From assembly GCA_947373945.1 (NCBI GenBank), contig CANBZV010000004.1, forward strand, positions 1 through 39,051: a stretch of DNA of 39,051 bases, given 5' to 3'. Of the stretch, positions 18,119 to 28,429 are shown one piece after another (position 1 is the stretch's first letter; each line of letters starts with the position of its first letter). The DNA comes from Moraxellaceae bacterium (GTDB taxonomy: Bacteria > Pseudomonadota > Gammaproteobacteria > Pseudomonadales > Moraxellaceae). Made by a program: the position numbers and the translations under genes. The notes under the pieces were generated by a model. The model had not been told where the DNA came from. It saw nothing but the letters and a program-made list of their open reading frames with translations, and did no database searches.

Positions 18119-20397
18119 AAATAAGCCGTATGAAATTAAGAAAGTTTATGCTCTTTGCTGGTTTGTGCTTATTTGCTATGGACGGCTTTGCTGCAACAGT
18201 GACAGCAGTACGCTCATGGCGTGCGCCTGATAATACGCGGTTGGTGCTGGACTTATCGGAAACTGTTCGTTATCGCCAAGTCAGTATTAGCGCCAGACAG
18301 TTGGTGATCGAGTTAGACAATACCGATGTTGCCGTCGCTACACCGAGCCTGCCTAGCCATATTGGTTTAATGCAAAGTGTGCAGTTCCAACCTGATGGCA
18401 CTAAACAACGATTAATTATTAATTTAAGCGACGATGTCCGTCCGCATGTTTTTTTATTACCTGCTAACGATAAATATAGTCCGCGTTTGGTGGTTGATTT
18501 ATTTGATAAAGTGACACTTCAGGCAACTGCCCCTGTAGAGGAAGAAACGAACGAAAATGAAGATAATAATGGCCGTTCGGTGATTGTTGTTGTTGATGCC
18601 GGTCATGGTGGTGAAGATTCGGGTGCGATTGGTGCCAATGGCCATTATGAAAAACATGTGACCTTAGCCATTGCTAAAAAATTGGTTGCTATTTTGCGCA
18701 AGTCTGATGGTTTTAAGGCCTATCTGACCCGTGATGAAGATTATTTTATTCCCTTGCAGGATCGTCGGAAAATTGCCCGTAATCGTTATAAAGCCGATAT
18801 TTTTATTAGTATTCATGCCGATTCGTCACCATCTCCCTTAGCCAGAGGTGCTTCAGTATTTGCTTTGTCTCGTAAAGGGGCAACCACAGCAACATCCCGT
18901 TTTGCTCAGGCCTTAGCTGAAAAAGAAAATAAATCCGATTTAATTGGTGGTGTTGATGTCGAAGCGGGCAAAGACAGCCAATTGACTAATATTCTGGCTG
19001 ATATGGTCGTCGAAGGCTCGTTAACCCACAGCCTGCATATGGGTGGACAAATTCTCAATGAATTAAGTGATATTGGCCCATTGCATACTCGGCATATTGA
19101 ACAGGCAGGTTTTGCGGTGCTGAAAGAGCCCGGCATGATCTCAGTGTTGGTGGAAACGGGTTTTATTTCTAATCCTGACGAAGAGGCAAAACTAACTAAC
19201 CCCGATGATCAACAGCGTACGGCACAGTCAGTGTTTAACGGTGTTAAAAGCTTTATGCAAAAATACCCTATTCCCAGAACCTATTTTGCTTGGGCTAAAG
19301 AGCGGCACTTGGGTAAACAAAGAACACAAGCTTTGCAAGCAGTGTCGGCGTTACCTGAACCAAAACCCGTTAAATTAGAAGTCATTCCTGTTAAACGTTC
19401 AGAACCCCCAGTTGTTATCAATAAGCCGATGGAACCTATTATCTCTGTTGCTAATAAACCGATAGAGCCAGAGAAAAAAGTCGCTGTTGATACACCTAAG
19501 TCCGTTGTTGCTGAAGTTAAGTCTGACAAAACATTGATTATCGAAAGTCGGCCATTAAGCTTGACTGCGATAAAGCCTGAAGCCGAATACAAAACGGAAG
19601 TTAAAGTTATTGAAGGTAATACTGCAACAAAACCGGCCATTCAGTCGTCAACCAAAGCCACGGTTACGGCAACATTGCCGAATTCCCTTGATGATTTTAT
19701 GGCTGGAATTCCACAGCCATTGGCAACTGTCAAATCGACGGCAAACGTGAAAAAGAGTGAGAAAAATGGTCTAAATAAGCCTGTTGAAGCCGTCAAAGAT
19801 AAAGTGAGATCTCCTACCAAAGCTGTTAGCAAAATACCTGAATCAGTTAAAACTGAAGGTAAACCAGCGGTGCCAACAGTAAGTGCTAAAGCGCTGAAGC
19901 ATAAAGTTGAACAGGGCGATAGTTTGTCAAGCATTGCCGCCGATAACGATATTACGTTAGATGATTTAAAAGCGTGGAACAAACTAAAAAGTGATAATGC
20001 CGTGTTAGGTACGACTTTACGTTTGACTGCACCGGCAGCAAAAGTGGATGAGGGCCAGTCTCTGAGCAAGCCCGTGGATAAAAATGCCAAAGTCGATAAA
20101 GACAGTACCGCTCTTGAAAAATCTACTGTAAAAGTAAATGCCGATAAAGCAAGCATTGATAAAGCTGATAAGCCCGCCAAAACGGATGTTCCTGAAAAGA
20201 CTAAAGCGACTACAGAATTAAAAGCGAGTGTGAGTAGCGACACTAAAATCAGCAAAACCCATAAGGTTAAAGAAGGTGATAGCCTGTCAAGCATTGCGTC
20301 AAAATATGACGTGTCGGAGAAGGCATTACGTGAAACTAATCATCTAAAAAGTGATAATGTCATGCTCGGCCAAAGCTTGAAGATTCCTACACCATGA
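18115..20397 (+). CDS. N-acetylmuramoyl-L-alanine amidase (AmiB/AmiC type) with AMIN domain and two C-terminal LysM domains
   Basis: AMIN-like N-terminus, Amidase_3 motifs VVDAGHGGEDSGAIG, SIHADSSP, LVETGFISNP(D)EE; two LysM repeats HKVEQGDSLSSIA.. and HKVKEGDSLSSIA..; position before mutL. Confidence 0.92.
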   Translation: MKISRMKLRKFMLFAGLCLFAMDGFAATVTAVRSWRAPDNTRLVLDLSETVRYRQVSISARQLVIELDNTDVAVATPSLPSHIGLMQSVQFQPDGTKQRLIINLSDDVRPHVFLLPANDKYSPRLVVDLFDKVTLQATAPVEEETNENEDNNGRSVIVVVDAGHGGEDSGAIGANGHYEKHVTLAIAKKLVAILRKSDGFKAYLTRDEDYFIPLQDRRKIARNRYKADIFISIHADSSPSPLARGASVFALSRKGATTATSRFAQALAEKENKSDLIGGVDVEAGKDSQLTNILADMVVEGSLTHSLHMGGQILNELSDIGPLHTRHIEQAGFAVLKEPGMISVLVETGFISNPDEEAKLTNPDDQQRTAQSVFNGVKSFMQKYPIPRTYFAWAKERHLGKQRTQALQAVSALPEPKPVKLEVIPVKRSEPPVVINKPMEPIISVANKPIEPEKKVAVDTPKSVVAEVKSDKTLIIESRPLSLTAIKPEAEYKTEVKVIEGNTATKPAIQSSTKATVTATLPNSLDDFMAGIPQPLATVKSTANVKKSEKNGLNKPVEAVKDKVRSPTKAVSKIPESVKTEGKPAVPTVSAKALKHKVEQGDSLSSIAADNDITLDDLKAWNKLKSDNAVLGTTLRLTAPAAKVDEGQSLSKPVDKNAKVDKDSTALEKSTVKVNADKASIDKADKPAKTDVPEKTKATTELKASVSSDTKISKTHKVKEGDSLSSIASKYDVSEKALRETNHLKSDNVMLGQSLKIPTP

Positions 20398-22208
20398 TCG
20401 CGCGTATTAATCGTCTTGATACACAACTTGCAAACCAAATTGCCGCTGGCGAAGTTGTTGAACGTCCGGCATCGGTGATTAAAGAGCTGCTTGAAAATGC
20501 TATTGATGCGGGTGCAACTCAAATAGATATTACCATCGAAGAAGGTGGGATTCGCCTATTGCAGGTGCGCGACAATGGTGGCGGTATTCATCCCGATGAT
20601 ATGCCCTTAGCGTTGGCACGCCATGCGACGAGCAAAATTCGCGGTTTAGATGATTTGGATGCGGTGTGTAGCTTAGGGTTTCGTGGCGAAGCCTTGGCAT
20701 CCATTGCGTCGGTGTCGCGCTTGAGTTTGACCTCTAGCCATGAAGACACAGGTTTAGGTTGGTGTGTGCAAAGTGAAGGCCGCGATATGGTGGCATCAGT
20801 CACTCCGGCTAATCATGCACGTGGTACAACGGTTAGTGTTCGTGATATTTTCTTTAACACCCCCGCTCGGCGTAAGTTTTTGAAATCTGCCAGTACCGAG
20901 TTTGGTCATATCGAAGAAGTGATCAAACGCTTGAGTTTGGCTAATTTCCACGTTGGTATTCAACTACAGCATAATGGCGCGCGCCGCTGGCATTTCAAAC
21001 CCGCCACCACCGACATTGAACAGCTACGTCGGGTCAGCACGTTATGTGGACAAGCATTTATCGAAGGCGCGCTTCCCATTGATACGGACGTGACTGGTTT
21101 ACGTTTATTTGGCTGGTTAGGTAGTCCGAGCATGGCGCGTGGCCAAGCGGATATGCAGTACTTTTACGTCAATGGTCGTGTCGTTCGCGACAAAGTCGTT
21201 AGTCATGCAATTCGTACGGCTTACCGTGATGTGTTGGCCCCAAATCGCCATCCTGCCTTTGTTTTGTTTTTAGAGTTGGAACCATCGGCGGTTGATGTCA
21301 ATGTCCATCCCACCAAACATGAAGTGCGTTTTCGGGATCAGCGTTGGGTGCATGAGTTCTTGGCGCGCTCGATCCATCGCGGTTTAGCGGGGTTAAAAAC
21401 AGAGCTTTATGCCAGTCAGCAAATTGCTACTGAGCCTGTTGTTACGTCTGATACTTTATTAACACTAACACCTCAACCCACAGAGCAAAATAATCTACTT
21501 CCTGCCTATAACCCAATTACGCGTTCTACGACTGCTTATCAAGCGCAAGATGCCTTAGCAGATTATTTGGCCCCCCTACGAGACACGGTTTCAGCTCCTG
21601 TTAGCAGGACAGAAACGGCCGATATGCCGCCTTTAGGTTATGCCTTGGCGCAATTGCACGGTATTTATGTCTTGGCGCAAAATGCTCAGGGTTTGATCAT
21701 TATTGATATGCATGCCGCCCATGAGCGCCTGATGTATGAGCGTTTAAAAATTGCATGGCAAACGGGGCGACTGGCATCACAACCGTTGTTGATTGGACAA
21801 ACGGTAGCGGTGAGTCGCGCCGAAGCGGAATTGGTCGAACCCGCTAAGGCCTGGTTTACGCAACTTGGCTTTGATGTTGATAGAATCGGCGAAGAGACAT
21901 TGGCGGTACGTGCAATTCCTGCATTACTACATAAAGCGGATTTGGCTGGTTTGATTCGCGACATTTTGGCGGATTTTAAAACGCATGGTCAGTCATACCG
22001 GGTTGAAGAAGCGATTAACGACTTGTTTTCCAGCATGGCGTGTCATGGCGCGGTGCGAGCGAATAGGGCGTTATCGTTACCAGAAATGAATGCTTTATTA
22101 CGCGATATGGAAGCGACAGAATTTAGCAGCCAATGTAATCATGGCCGACCAACATGGCGACAATTTAGTTTGGCAGAGCTAGATAAATTATTTTGGCGAG
22201 GACGGTAA
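20394..22208 (+). CDS. mutL: DNA mismatch repair protein MutL
   Basis: IAAGEVVERPASVIKELLENAIDAGAT, RDNGGGI, LGFRGEALASI; C-terminal dimerisation domain. Confidence 0.97.
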   Translation: MIARINRLDTQLANQIAAGEVVERPASVIKELLENAIDAGATQIDITIEEGGIRLLQVRDNGGGIHPDDMPLALARHATSKIRGLDDLDAVCSLGFRGEALASIASVSRLSLTSSHEDTGLGWCVQSEGRDMVASVTPANHARGTTVSVRDIFFNTPARRKFLKSASTEFGHIEEVIKRLSLANFHVGIQLQHNGARRWHFKPATTDIEQLRRVSTLCGQAFIEGALPIDTDVTGLRLFGWLGSPSMARGQADMQYFYVNGRVVRDKVVSHAIRTAYRDVLAPNRHPAFVLFLELEPSAVDVNVHPTKHEVRFRDQRWVHEFLARSIHRGLAGLKTELYASQQIATEPVVTSDTLLTLTPQPTEQNNLLPAYNPITRSTTAYQAQDALADYLAPLRDTVSAPVSRTETADMPPLGYALAQLHGIYVLAQNAQGLIIIDMHAAHERLMYERLKIAWQTGRLASQPLLIGQTVAVSRAEAELVEPAKAWFTQLGFDVDRIGEETLAVRAIPALLHKADLAGLIRDILADFKTHGQSYRVEEAINDLFSSMACHGAVRANRALSLPEMNALLRDMEATEFSSQCNHGRPTWRQFSLAELDKLFWRGR

Positions 22209-22276
22209 CTCAGTTAGCTGTTAGGGTTGAGTGTATTGGTGTACTCGTCAACCCTTTGGGTTACTACTAACTGTTC
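22208..22276. terminator. Imperfect nested inverted repeat between convergent mutL and lipoprotein gene
   Basis: agttag...gggttga...tcaaccc...ctaact arrangement; imperfect, no strong U tract. Confidence 0.3.
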
Positions 22277-22282
22277 ACAGAA

Positions 22283-23311
22283 TTACATGTTGTCTAATAA
22301 CTGACCCAAGTCCTTAGAAGGTTGAGCCTTTTCATCCCAAAAACTACTAAAGTTTTGTGTTGGTGCGCGATGGCCTTCGTGCTCCATCCAGTAACGATCA
22401 GCCACATGACGAATTTGCAGTGCCGCAATCTGGTTCAACAGTTTGTATTGCGGGTTTAATGATTCATTTGGAATCGCTTCATAACGTTTTAGCGCGTCAC
22501 GCAACAAGTCATCTCGTCCTTTGCTGGAAGCCATAATAGCGTAGGTGGCATGGCTCAAGCGCACACCGGTTTGCAAGCCAACATCGGTGGCATCTTGTAA
22601 GCCTTTCCAAGCAGCTGCTTCTTCATTAGCATCTTTAGGCAGAATGGTTTTTAATCCTGAAGCAATCGCTTGAGGCTCTCCCCACCATTTGTCATTGTTT
22701 AAGCAGGCCATTGCCCGACCCACTTTAGGCGGAATACTCATATCGACATTAATTAAGCGTCCTGAAGCAATGTCATTTTGTAGTGCTTGTAAAGCAGCAG
22801 TTGCGCCGACCAATAACAAGTATTCTTCAATATTTTTGTTGAACTTAGGGCAAGAGCCTTCGCCTAAATCATAGTTATATTTGTTTTGAAAGTAACTAGC
22901 CGTATATTGGTACGCCTTTAATTGACGCATACCCGCATCACGATTCAACAATTGTTGTGAAATGCGCGCATCTTCGGCAACGTTATACCATTTTTGTTTT
23001 TGAGCTAAAGATGACCATAATTCCTTTTCGACAGCGTCATTCTCTGTGCAAATAGCTGCACCCGAGTAACTAAACGCTAAAACTAAATCGCTATTAACCT
23101 TGTAATGCTCGTAGCCCATGAGTAACGGGACAGTGCTTTCATTAGCATGACAAATCAGGGCAATATCATCTGTTGTCATTGCTGCTGGGAGTACATGGTC
23201 AGTAGCAAACTTATTCAGTTGAGTACCAACGATCTGATTGGGTGAGCAAGCGGCAGTTAATAAAGCGATTGATAGTACACTGAGTCGAAAAGCATTGCGC
23301 GATGTAGACAT
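22283..23311 (-). CDS. Uncharacterised lipoprotein (alpha-helical; possibly TPR-like)
   Basis: Signal peptide with lipobox LLTAAC (SVLSIALLTAACSPNQ); long helical body; plausible start and length. Confidence 0.75.
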   Translation of the reverse strand: MSTSRNAFRLSVLSIALLTAACSPNQIVGTQLNKFATDHVLPAAMTTDDIALICHANESTVPLLMGYEHYKVNSDLVLAFSYSGAAICTENDAVEKELWSSLAQKQKWYNVAEDARISQQLLNRDAGMRQLKAYQYTASYFQNKYNYDLGEGSCPKFNKNIEEYLLLVGATAALQALQNDIASGRLINVDMSIPPKVGRAMACLNNDKWWGEPQAIASGLKTILPKDANEEAAAWKGLQDATDVGLQTGVRLSHATYAIMASSKGRDDLLRDALKRYEAIPNESLNPQYKLLNQIAALQIRHVADRYWMEHEGHRAPTQNFSSFWDEKAQPSKDLGQLLDNM

Positions 23312-23579
23312 GAGTCATTCCTTACTACGGTTTTATAAAATTGACCGTGTTGAGCCATTTTGTTCACACTAAACGTGAAATGACAACAGGTCAAAATAAT
23401 GTTTATTAGCTCTGTACTTTAGCAATTGTCAGACAATGCGGCAATCTGTCCATAGGTAGAGTTTGAGCTAGGCCACATTAAATCAATACTTCTGCCAAAA
23501 TATGACAATTCTTGACCAACTAGCAAGCTGATTTTAAGGAGATTATCACCACTAAGTCATAAGTTGCTTGGGTTAATGG

Positions 23580-24596
23580 GTGTGCTCACCTAAAATGAGC
23601 CTTTATTACCCGTTTGATTACGATATTAAGATGACTGACTCTGTTTTATCGGCTGAAGCATTACCTCCTGCCATTTTTTTAATGGGTCCTACGGCAAGTG
23701 GTAAAACTGACCTTGCCATACATTTAGTGCAAGAGTACCCCATTGATATTATTTCTGTTGATTCAAGTATGGTTTATAAAGGGTTGGATATAGGAACGGC
23801 CAAACCCTCGGCTGATGAACTAGCGTTAGCACCACATCGCTTAATTGATATTCGTGATCCTGCACAACCCTATTCGGCGGCTGATTTTCGTGAAGATGCA
23901 TTACGGGAGATGGCAGAGATCAGTGCTAGGGGGCGAATTCCCTTATTGGTGGGCGGCACAATGCTCTATTTCAAAGTACTCAGGGATGGACTAGCAAATT
24001 TACCTGAAGCTAATGAAGAAATACGTGCTGATATTATGAAGCAAGCGCAGGCTGAAGGCTGGCCAGCCGTTCATCAAAAATTGGCTGAAGTTGATCCTGT
24101 GACTGCCGCACGTTTAAAACCAACGGACTCCCAGCGATTGCAACGAGCTCTTGAAGTCTATTATGTGACGGGTCAACCACTATCTGCTCTACATGAGCAA
24201 CAGGAAGTTCAAACGCTTCCTTATAATGTTATTGAATTTGCACTATTACCGAAAGAGCGAACCATACTGCACGAACGCATTGAGCGCCGCTTTGATCTCA
24301 TGCTGGCAAATGGTTTTATTGAAGAAGTCCGTGCCTTAAAAGCGCGGGATGATTTGCATTTGGATTTACCTGCGATTCGATCGGTCGGTTATCGCCAAGT
24401 ATGGGAATATTTAGATGGTTTGTATGATGCGGAAGAGATGCGTTTTCGGGCAATTGTGGCCACACGCCAGCTCGCCAAACGTCAACATACGTGGTTACGC
24501 AGCTTAAATGAATCCGTTCACCAACTACACACAGAAGATGCTTGGATTGTCCTACAGAATCACTTGATAAATTTTGGAATAGGCCGCAAATTATAG
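23580..24596 (+). CDS. miaA: tRNA dimethylallyltransferase MiaA
   Basis: [48 protein letters not shown]. The start may be downstream (ATG 23595 or 23631). Confidence 0.96.
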   Translation: MCSPKMSLYYPFDYDIKMTDSVLSAEALPPAIFLMGPTASGKTDLAIHLVQEYPIDIISVDSSMVYKGLDIGTAKPSADELALAPHRLIDIRDPAQPYSAADFREDALREMAEISARGRIPLLVGGTMLYFKVLRDGLANLPEANEEIRADIMKQAQAEGWPAVHQKLAEVDPVTAARLKPTDSQRLQRALEVYYVTGQPLSALHEQQEVQTLPYNVIEFALLPKERTILHERIERRFDLMLANGFIEEVRALKARDDLHLDLPAIRSVGYRQVWEYLDGLYDAEEMRFRAIVATRQLAKRQHTWLRSLNESVHQLHTEDAWIVLQNHLINFGIGRKL

Positions 24597-24686
24597 CCAT
24601 TGGCAATACTTAACTTTTTACATTGTCATTTTTTTATTTGCACTGATTAAAATTTAGTCTGCCGTTTTGGCGGAGGAGAAACGATT

Positions 24687-24998
24687 ATGTCTAAAGGGCA
24701 AACCTTACAAGACCCGTTTTTAAACGCTTTGCGTAAAGAACGTATTCCTGTGTCCATTTTCTTGGTTAATGGCATTAAATTACAAGGTCAAATTGAGTCC
24801 TTTGACCAGTATGTTGTGTTGTTGAAAAATACTGTGAGCCAGATGGTTTACAAGCACGCGATTTCTACGGTTGTACCGTCACGCAATCCACGTCCAGTTG
24901 GCGCACCAAATGCTCCGATTGGTCCTATGAGCAGCGGTACGATGGGTGGTGGTTATCCGTATGATGATCAAGGCGATGATCAGGACGCAGGTTATTAA
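24687..24998 (+). CDS. hfq: RNA chaperone Hfq
   Basis: [65 protein letters not shown]. Confidence 0.98.
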   Translation: MSKGQTLQDPFLNALRKERIPVSIFLVNGIKLQGQIESFDQYVVLLKNTVSQMVYKHAISTVVPSRNPRPVGAPNAPIGPMSSGTMGGGYPYDDQGDDQDAGY

Positions 24999-25027
24999 TC
25001 TGCGTTAGCTGATGTGATGTGTCTAAT

Positions 25028-25056
25028 AACGCCGCTTTTTAGCGGCGTTATTTTTT
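25028..25056 (+). terminator. Intrinsic terminator downstream of hfq
   Basis: aacgccgct-tttt-agcggcgtt followed by attttttgg. Confidence 0.88.
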
Positions 25057-25060
25057 GGGT

Positions 25061-25765
25061 TTATTCTTTGAATTTAAACTGCAAAGGCGTTTTATAATCG
25101 TTATATTCACCGCTTAGGGCCATCCGCTGTAAGCCCAGCATCACGGAATATGGCGCATTACGCTGAACATAGTTGGTTGCCCAAGCAGGTGTAATCCCAC
25201 CCGGATCTAAATAGCCCTCGGACTCTAGACGTGTTTTGCCGTTTGGCAGTGGCGTAAAGGTCACCGTCATATTCATCGCAAGAATACGCACCAAACTAGG
25301 TTGCTCAGGCATGAAAGTTGGCACAGCGGTAATATTGAAGCGTAAAAAGCCTTTCTGTGGTGTATACGGCTCAATAACGTTGTGCAAAATAACATCACGA
25401 TCTGGCAAACCGTAAGGCGCACTAAAGACTTGGTAATAATACACTTCTGTTGGTGAAACCCGTTTGAGCAATTTCGAGTTTCTGGCTTTAAAATACCAGT
25501 GCGTGTAATTGTCATAATCAAAGTGAATACGGGCAAGCGTTTCCAGTGGTGCATCAACAATCATGTCTACTTTAAATGAGCGAATGCGTTTGCCATCTTC
25601 ACGTTTTGAGAAGGTTTGAATATTACGGCGTGCATCGTTTTTAACTAATTGCCATTCATTCGCATCGTTACTCCCACGAAGTTCGTCAAGATCATCGGTA
25701 GCGGCAATAACACTTGTCAGTGGCAGCATTAAAACAAGCCCAAGGGCTAGAGTTTTTTTCATCAT
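25061..25765 (-). CDS. START-domain-like secreted protein
   Basis: Signal peptide; DANEWQLVKNDARRNIQTFSKREDGKRIRSFKVDMIVDAPLETLARIHFDYDNYTHWYF ... GLPDRDVILHN typical of bacterial START-domain proteins. Confidence 0.8.
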   Translation of the reverse strand: MMKKTLALGLVLMLPLTSVIAATDDLDELRGSNDANEWQLVKNDARRNIQTFSKREDGKRIRSFKVDMIVDAPLETLARIHFDYDNYTHWYFKARNSKLLKRVSPTEVYYYQVFSAPYGLPDRDVILHNVIEPYTPQKGFLRFNITAVPTFMPEQPSLVRILAMNMTVTFTPLPNGKTRLESEGYLDPGGITPAWATNYVQRNAPYSVMLGLQRMALSGEYNDYKTPLQFKFKE

Positions 25766-25980
25766 ATTTACAGAGATAGTGATTTAACAAGCGCGGAGCC
25801 TACGAGTTATTTTTTTAGTGATCATTGACCGGAATGCAGGTATCGAATGTCATTCAGGTCATTTTTTTGGCTGGTGAAACATTGGTTGTGGTATTGCAGT
25901 GTCAGTACATGAATATGCTAAGTGCCAGTAGTTAATTACGGTAGAATGACCTTAGTAAAATTAATATCAAGAGATTAACA

Positions 25981-27300
25981 GTGGAATTTTTTGAACGACA
26001 TCAGGGTGGTGAAAAAGCCATTTTAGTCCATTTAGAATTAAGACAATATTCTCAAGATGAGGATTTAAGTGAGTTTAAATTACTCGCGACATCGGCTGGT
26101 GCAGAAATCCTAGGCGTTATTACCGGTAGCAGGCAAAAACCTGATGCCAAGTTATATGCTGGTAGTGGCAAAGTAGAAGAAATAGCTGCGCTCGTTAAGG
26201 CAACCGAAGCCGATCTGGTGTTGTTTAATCATGCCTTGAGTCCTGCGCAAGAGCGTAATCTGGAGCGTATTTTAGAGTGTCGGGTGTTGGATCGAACCGG
26301 TTTAATTCTCGATATTTTTGCTCAACGAGCCCGAACCTTTGAAGGTAATCTGCAAGTCGAATTGGCGCAGTTAAAGCACCTGAGCTCGCGTTTAGTGCGC
26401 GGTTGGACGCACTTGGAACGTCAAAAAGGCGGTATTGGTTTACGTGGTCCCGGTGAAACACAGCTGGAAACGGATCGTCGCTTGTTAAAGAATCGTGTTG
26501 TGATGCTAACTGAGCGACTCGAAAAAGTTCGACAAACACGCCAGCAAGGTCGAGCGGCACGACAAAAAGCCGCCATTCCAACCGTGTCACTTGTGGGTTA
26601 TACCAATGCGGGTAAATCGACATTATTCAATCGTTTAACATCCTCAGATGTATATGCAGCAGACCAGTTATTCGCCACGCTGGATCCGACATTACGCCGT
26701 GTTGATATTGAAAGTATTGGTGCGGTTGTGTTGGCAGATACTGTTGGCTTTATTCGCCATTTGCCTCATCAGTTAGTCAACGCTTTCAGAGCGACGCTGG
26801 AAGAGACCCTTGAAGCGGATTTGTTATTACATATAGTCGACGCCGTTAGCCCTGAACGTGAAATGCAGATTGAAGCAGTCAATGAGGTATTAAAAGAAAT
26901 TGGTTGTAAAACCCCAATGTTGATGGTGTACAACAAAATTGATTGTCTTGATACTCACGAGCCACGTTTAGTATTGGGCGAAGATGGCTTGCCGAGTGAG
27001 GTATGGTTGTCGGCACGTGATGGCATTGGTTTGGAGGGGTTGCATCAAGCGCTAATTAAATTACTTGTTGGCGATATCCGTACTTTTTACCTGCATTTAC
27101 AACCACATTATGCGAAACTTCGCGCCCAATTATTTGCTTTGAACGCGGTTAAAAACGAAGTCATTGAAGAAGATGGCTGTATGACCTTAACAGTTCGGTT
27201 GGCGGTAAGTGATTTGGCCAGCGTTTTAAGGCGAGTGGGTATACAGGCACAAGATGTGGGTGTTGACCTCAGCGAATTTACGAGTTTATTAGAAGGGTAG
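25981..27300 (+). CDS. hflX: GTPase HflX
   Basis: GSGKVEEI, GGIGLRGPGETQLETDRRLL, G1 VGYTNAGKSTLFN, DTVGFIRHLPHQLV; GTG start. Confidence 0.96.
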   Translation: MEFFERHQGGEKAILVHLELRQYSQDEDLSEFKLLATSAGAEILGVITGSRQKPDAKLYAGSGKVEEIAALVKATEADLVLFNHALSPAQERNLERILECRVLDRTGLILDIFAQRARTFEGNLQVELAQLKHLSSRLVRGWTHLERQKGGIGLRGPGETQLETDRRLLKNRVVMLTERLEKVRQTRQQGRAARQKAAIPTVSLVGYTNAGKSTLFNRLTSSDVYAADQLFATLDPTLRRVDIESIGAVVLADTVGFIRHLPHQLVNAFRATLEETLEADLLLHIVDAVSPEREMQIEAVNEVLKEIGCKTPMLMVYNKIDCLDTHEPRLVLGEDGLPSEVWLSARDGIGLEGLHQALIKLLVGDIRTFYLHLQPHYAKLRAQLFALNAVKNEVIEEDGCMTLTVRLAVSDLASVLRRVGIQAQDVGVDLSEFTSLLEG

Positions 27301-27304
27301 AGTT

Positions 27305-28429
27305 ATGGCGTGGAATCAGCCTGATAATGGCCAAAATAATGGTAGTGGTAATAATCCGCCACCATCAGGTAATGGCGGGGGCAGACGCGGTTCAAATGGC
27401 CAGCCACCCCCAGATATCGACGAATTTTTGCAACGAATTAATCAAAGTTTTGATCGTTGGTTTGGTGGCAGTAATCGTAACTCGGAAATGTATGCTTTCA
27501 ACATTGCCGCAGCGATTGTGGTCGTGTTGTATATTATGGTTGGTTTTTATCGCGTTGAACAAGCCGAAGAGGCTGTTGTCTTACGTTTTGGCAAATATCA
27601 CAGTACCGAGCAGGCAGGTTTGCATTGGGCACCACCCTTTGTTGATGAAGTCAAAAAAGTAAACATCCAGCGTATTGAGCAAATGCCGCTCAATGCCCGC
27701 ATGATTACCGAAGATACTAATATTGTTGAGATTAATCTAACGGTTCAATATCGAATTTTAGAACCCGTTGATTATTTGTTAAAAGTCAGTGACCCCGAAG
27801 CGGCTTTATTGCACGCCACCGAAAGTGCCTTACGTCACGTTGTTGGGGGGGCCAAAATGACTCACATCCTAAATGAAGGACGTGCGACCTTGGCGCGAGA
27901 TATTCAGCCTCGTCTGCAAAGTTACCTCAATGCCTATCACACGGGTTTGCAAATCACGGGGGTGAATATTTTAGAAGCATTGCCGCCAAAAGAAGTGAAA
28001 GCAGCATTTGATGATGTTATCCGCGCTAAAGAAGATAAAGAACGCCTGAAAAATCAGGCTGAAACCTACGCTAATGGCATTGTTCCTGAGGCCCGTGGTC
28101 AAGCCGCCCGCATTCTAGCGGAAGCGAATGGCTATAAGCTTGAAGTGGTTGATAAAGCCAAAGGTGATGCCGCCCGTTTTGATCAATTGGTCGTTGAGTA
28201 TAAAAAATCACCCCAAGTCATTCGTCAACGTCTGTATTTGGAAACCATGGAGTCTGTATTGTCGAAAACCAATAAAGTGGTGCTCGAAAATAGTGGTAAT
28301 AGCATGGTCTATTTGCCACTGGACAAGATGATGAATACGAATGCCAACACAGCACCCACTGCGAGTGTTCAGCCTGAGGCTGCGGCAAGAGCGCCGAGTT
28401 TACGTCAGGGCCGTGGAGAGGGGCGTTAA
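27305..28429 (+). CDS. hflK: HflK (FtsH-associated SPFH protein)
   Basis: Gly/Pro/Asn-rich N-terminus, TM helix, SPFH domain; between hflX and hflC. Confidence 0.95.
   Translation: MAWNQPDNGQNNGSGNNPPPSGNGGGRRGSNGQPPPDIDEFLQRINQSFDRWFGGSNRNSEMYAFNIAAAIVVVLYIMVGFYRVEQAEEAVVLRFGKYHSTEQAGLHWAPPFVDEVKKVNIQRIEQMPLNARMITEDTNIVEINLTVQYRILEPVDYLLKVSDPEAALLHATESALRHVVGGAKMTHILNEGRATLARDIQPRLQSYLNAYHTGLQITGVNILEALPPKEVKAAFDDVIRAKEDKERLKNQAETYANGIVPEARGQAARILAEANGYKLEVVDKAKGDAARFDQLVVEYKKSPQVIRQRLYLETMESVLSKTNKVVLENSGNSMVYLPLDKMMNTNANTAPTASVQPEAAARAPSLRQGRGEGR

Noticed and set aside
19641-20294. 217-aa minus-strand ORF
   Set aside because: Antisense to the low-complexity linker of the amidase; its Leu/Ser/Val-rich composition mirrors the Lys/Asp/Ala codons of the sense gene.
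26225-26623. 132-aa minus-strand ORF
   Set aside because: Antisense to hflX, which has strong motif support.
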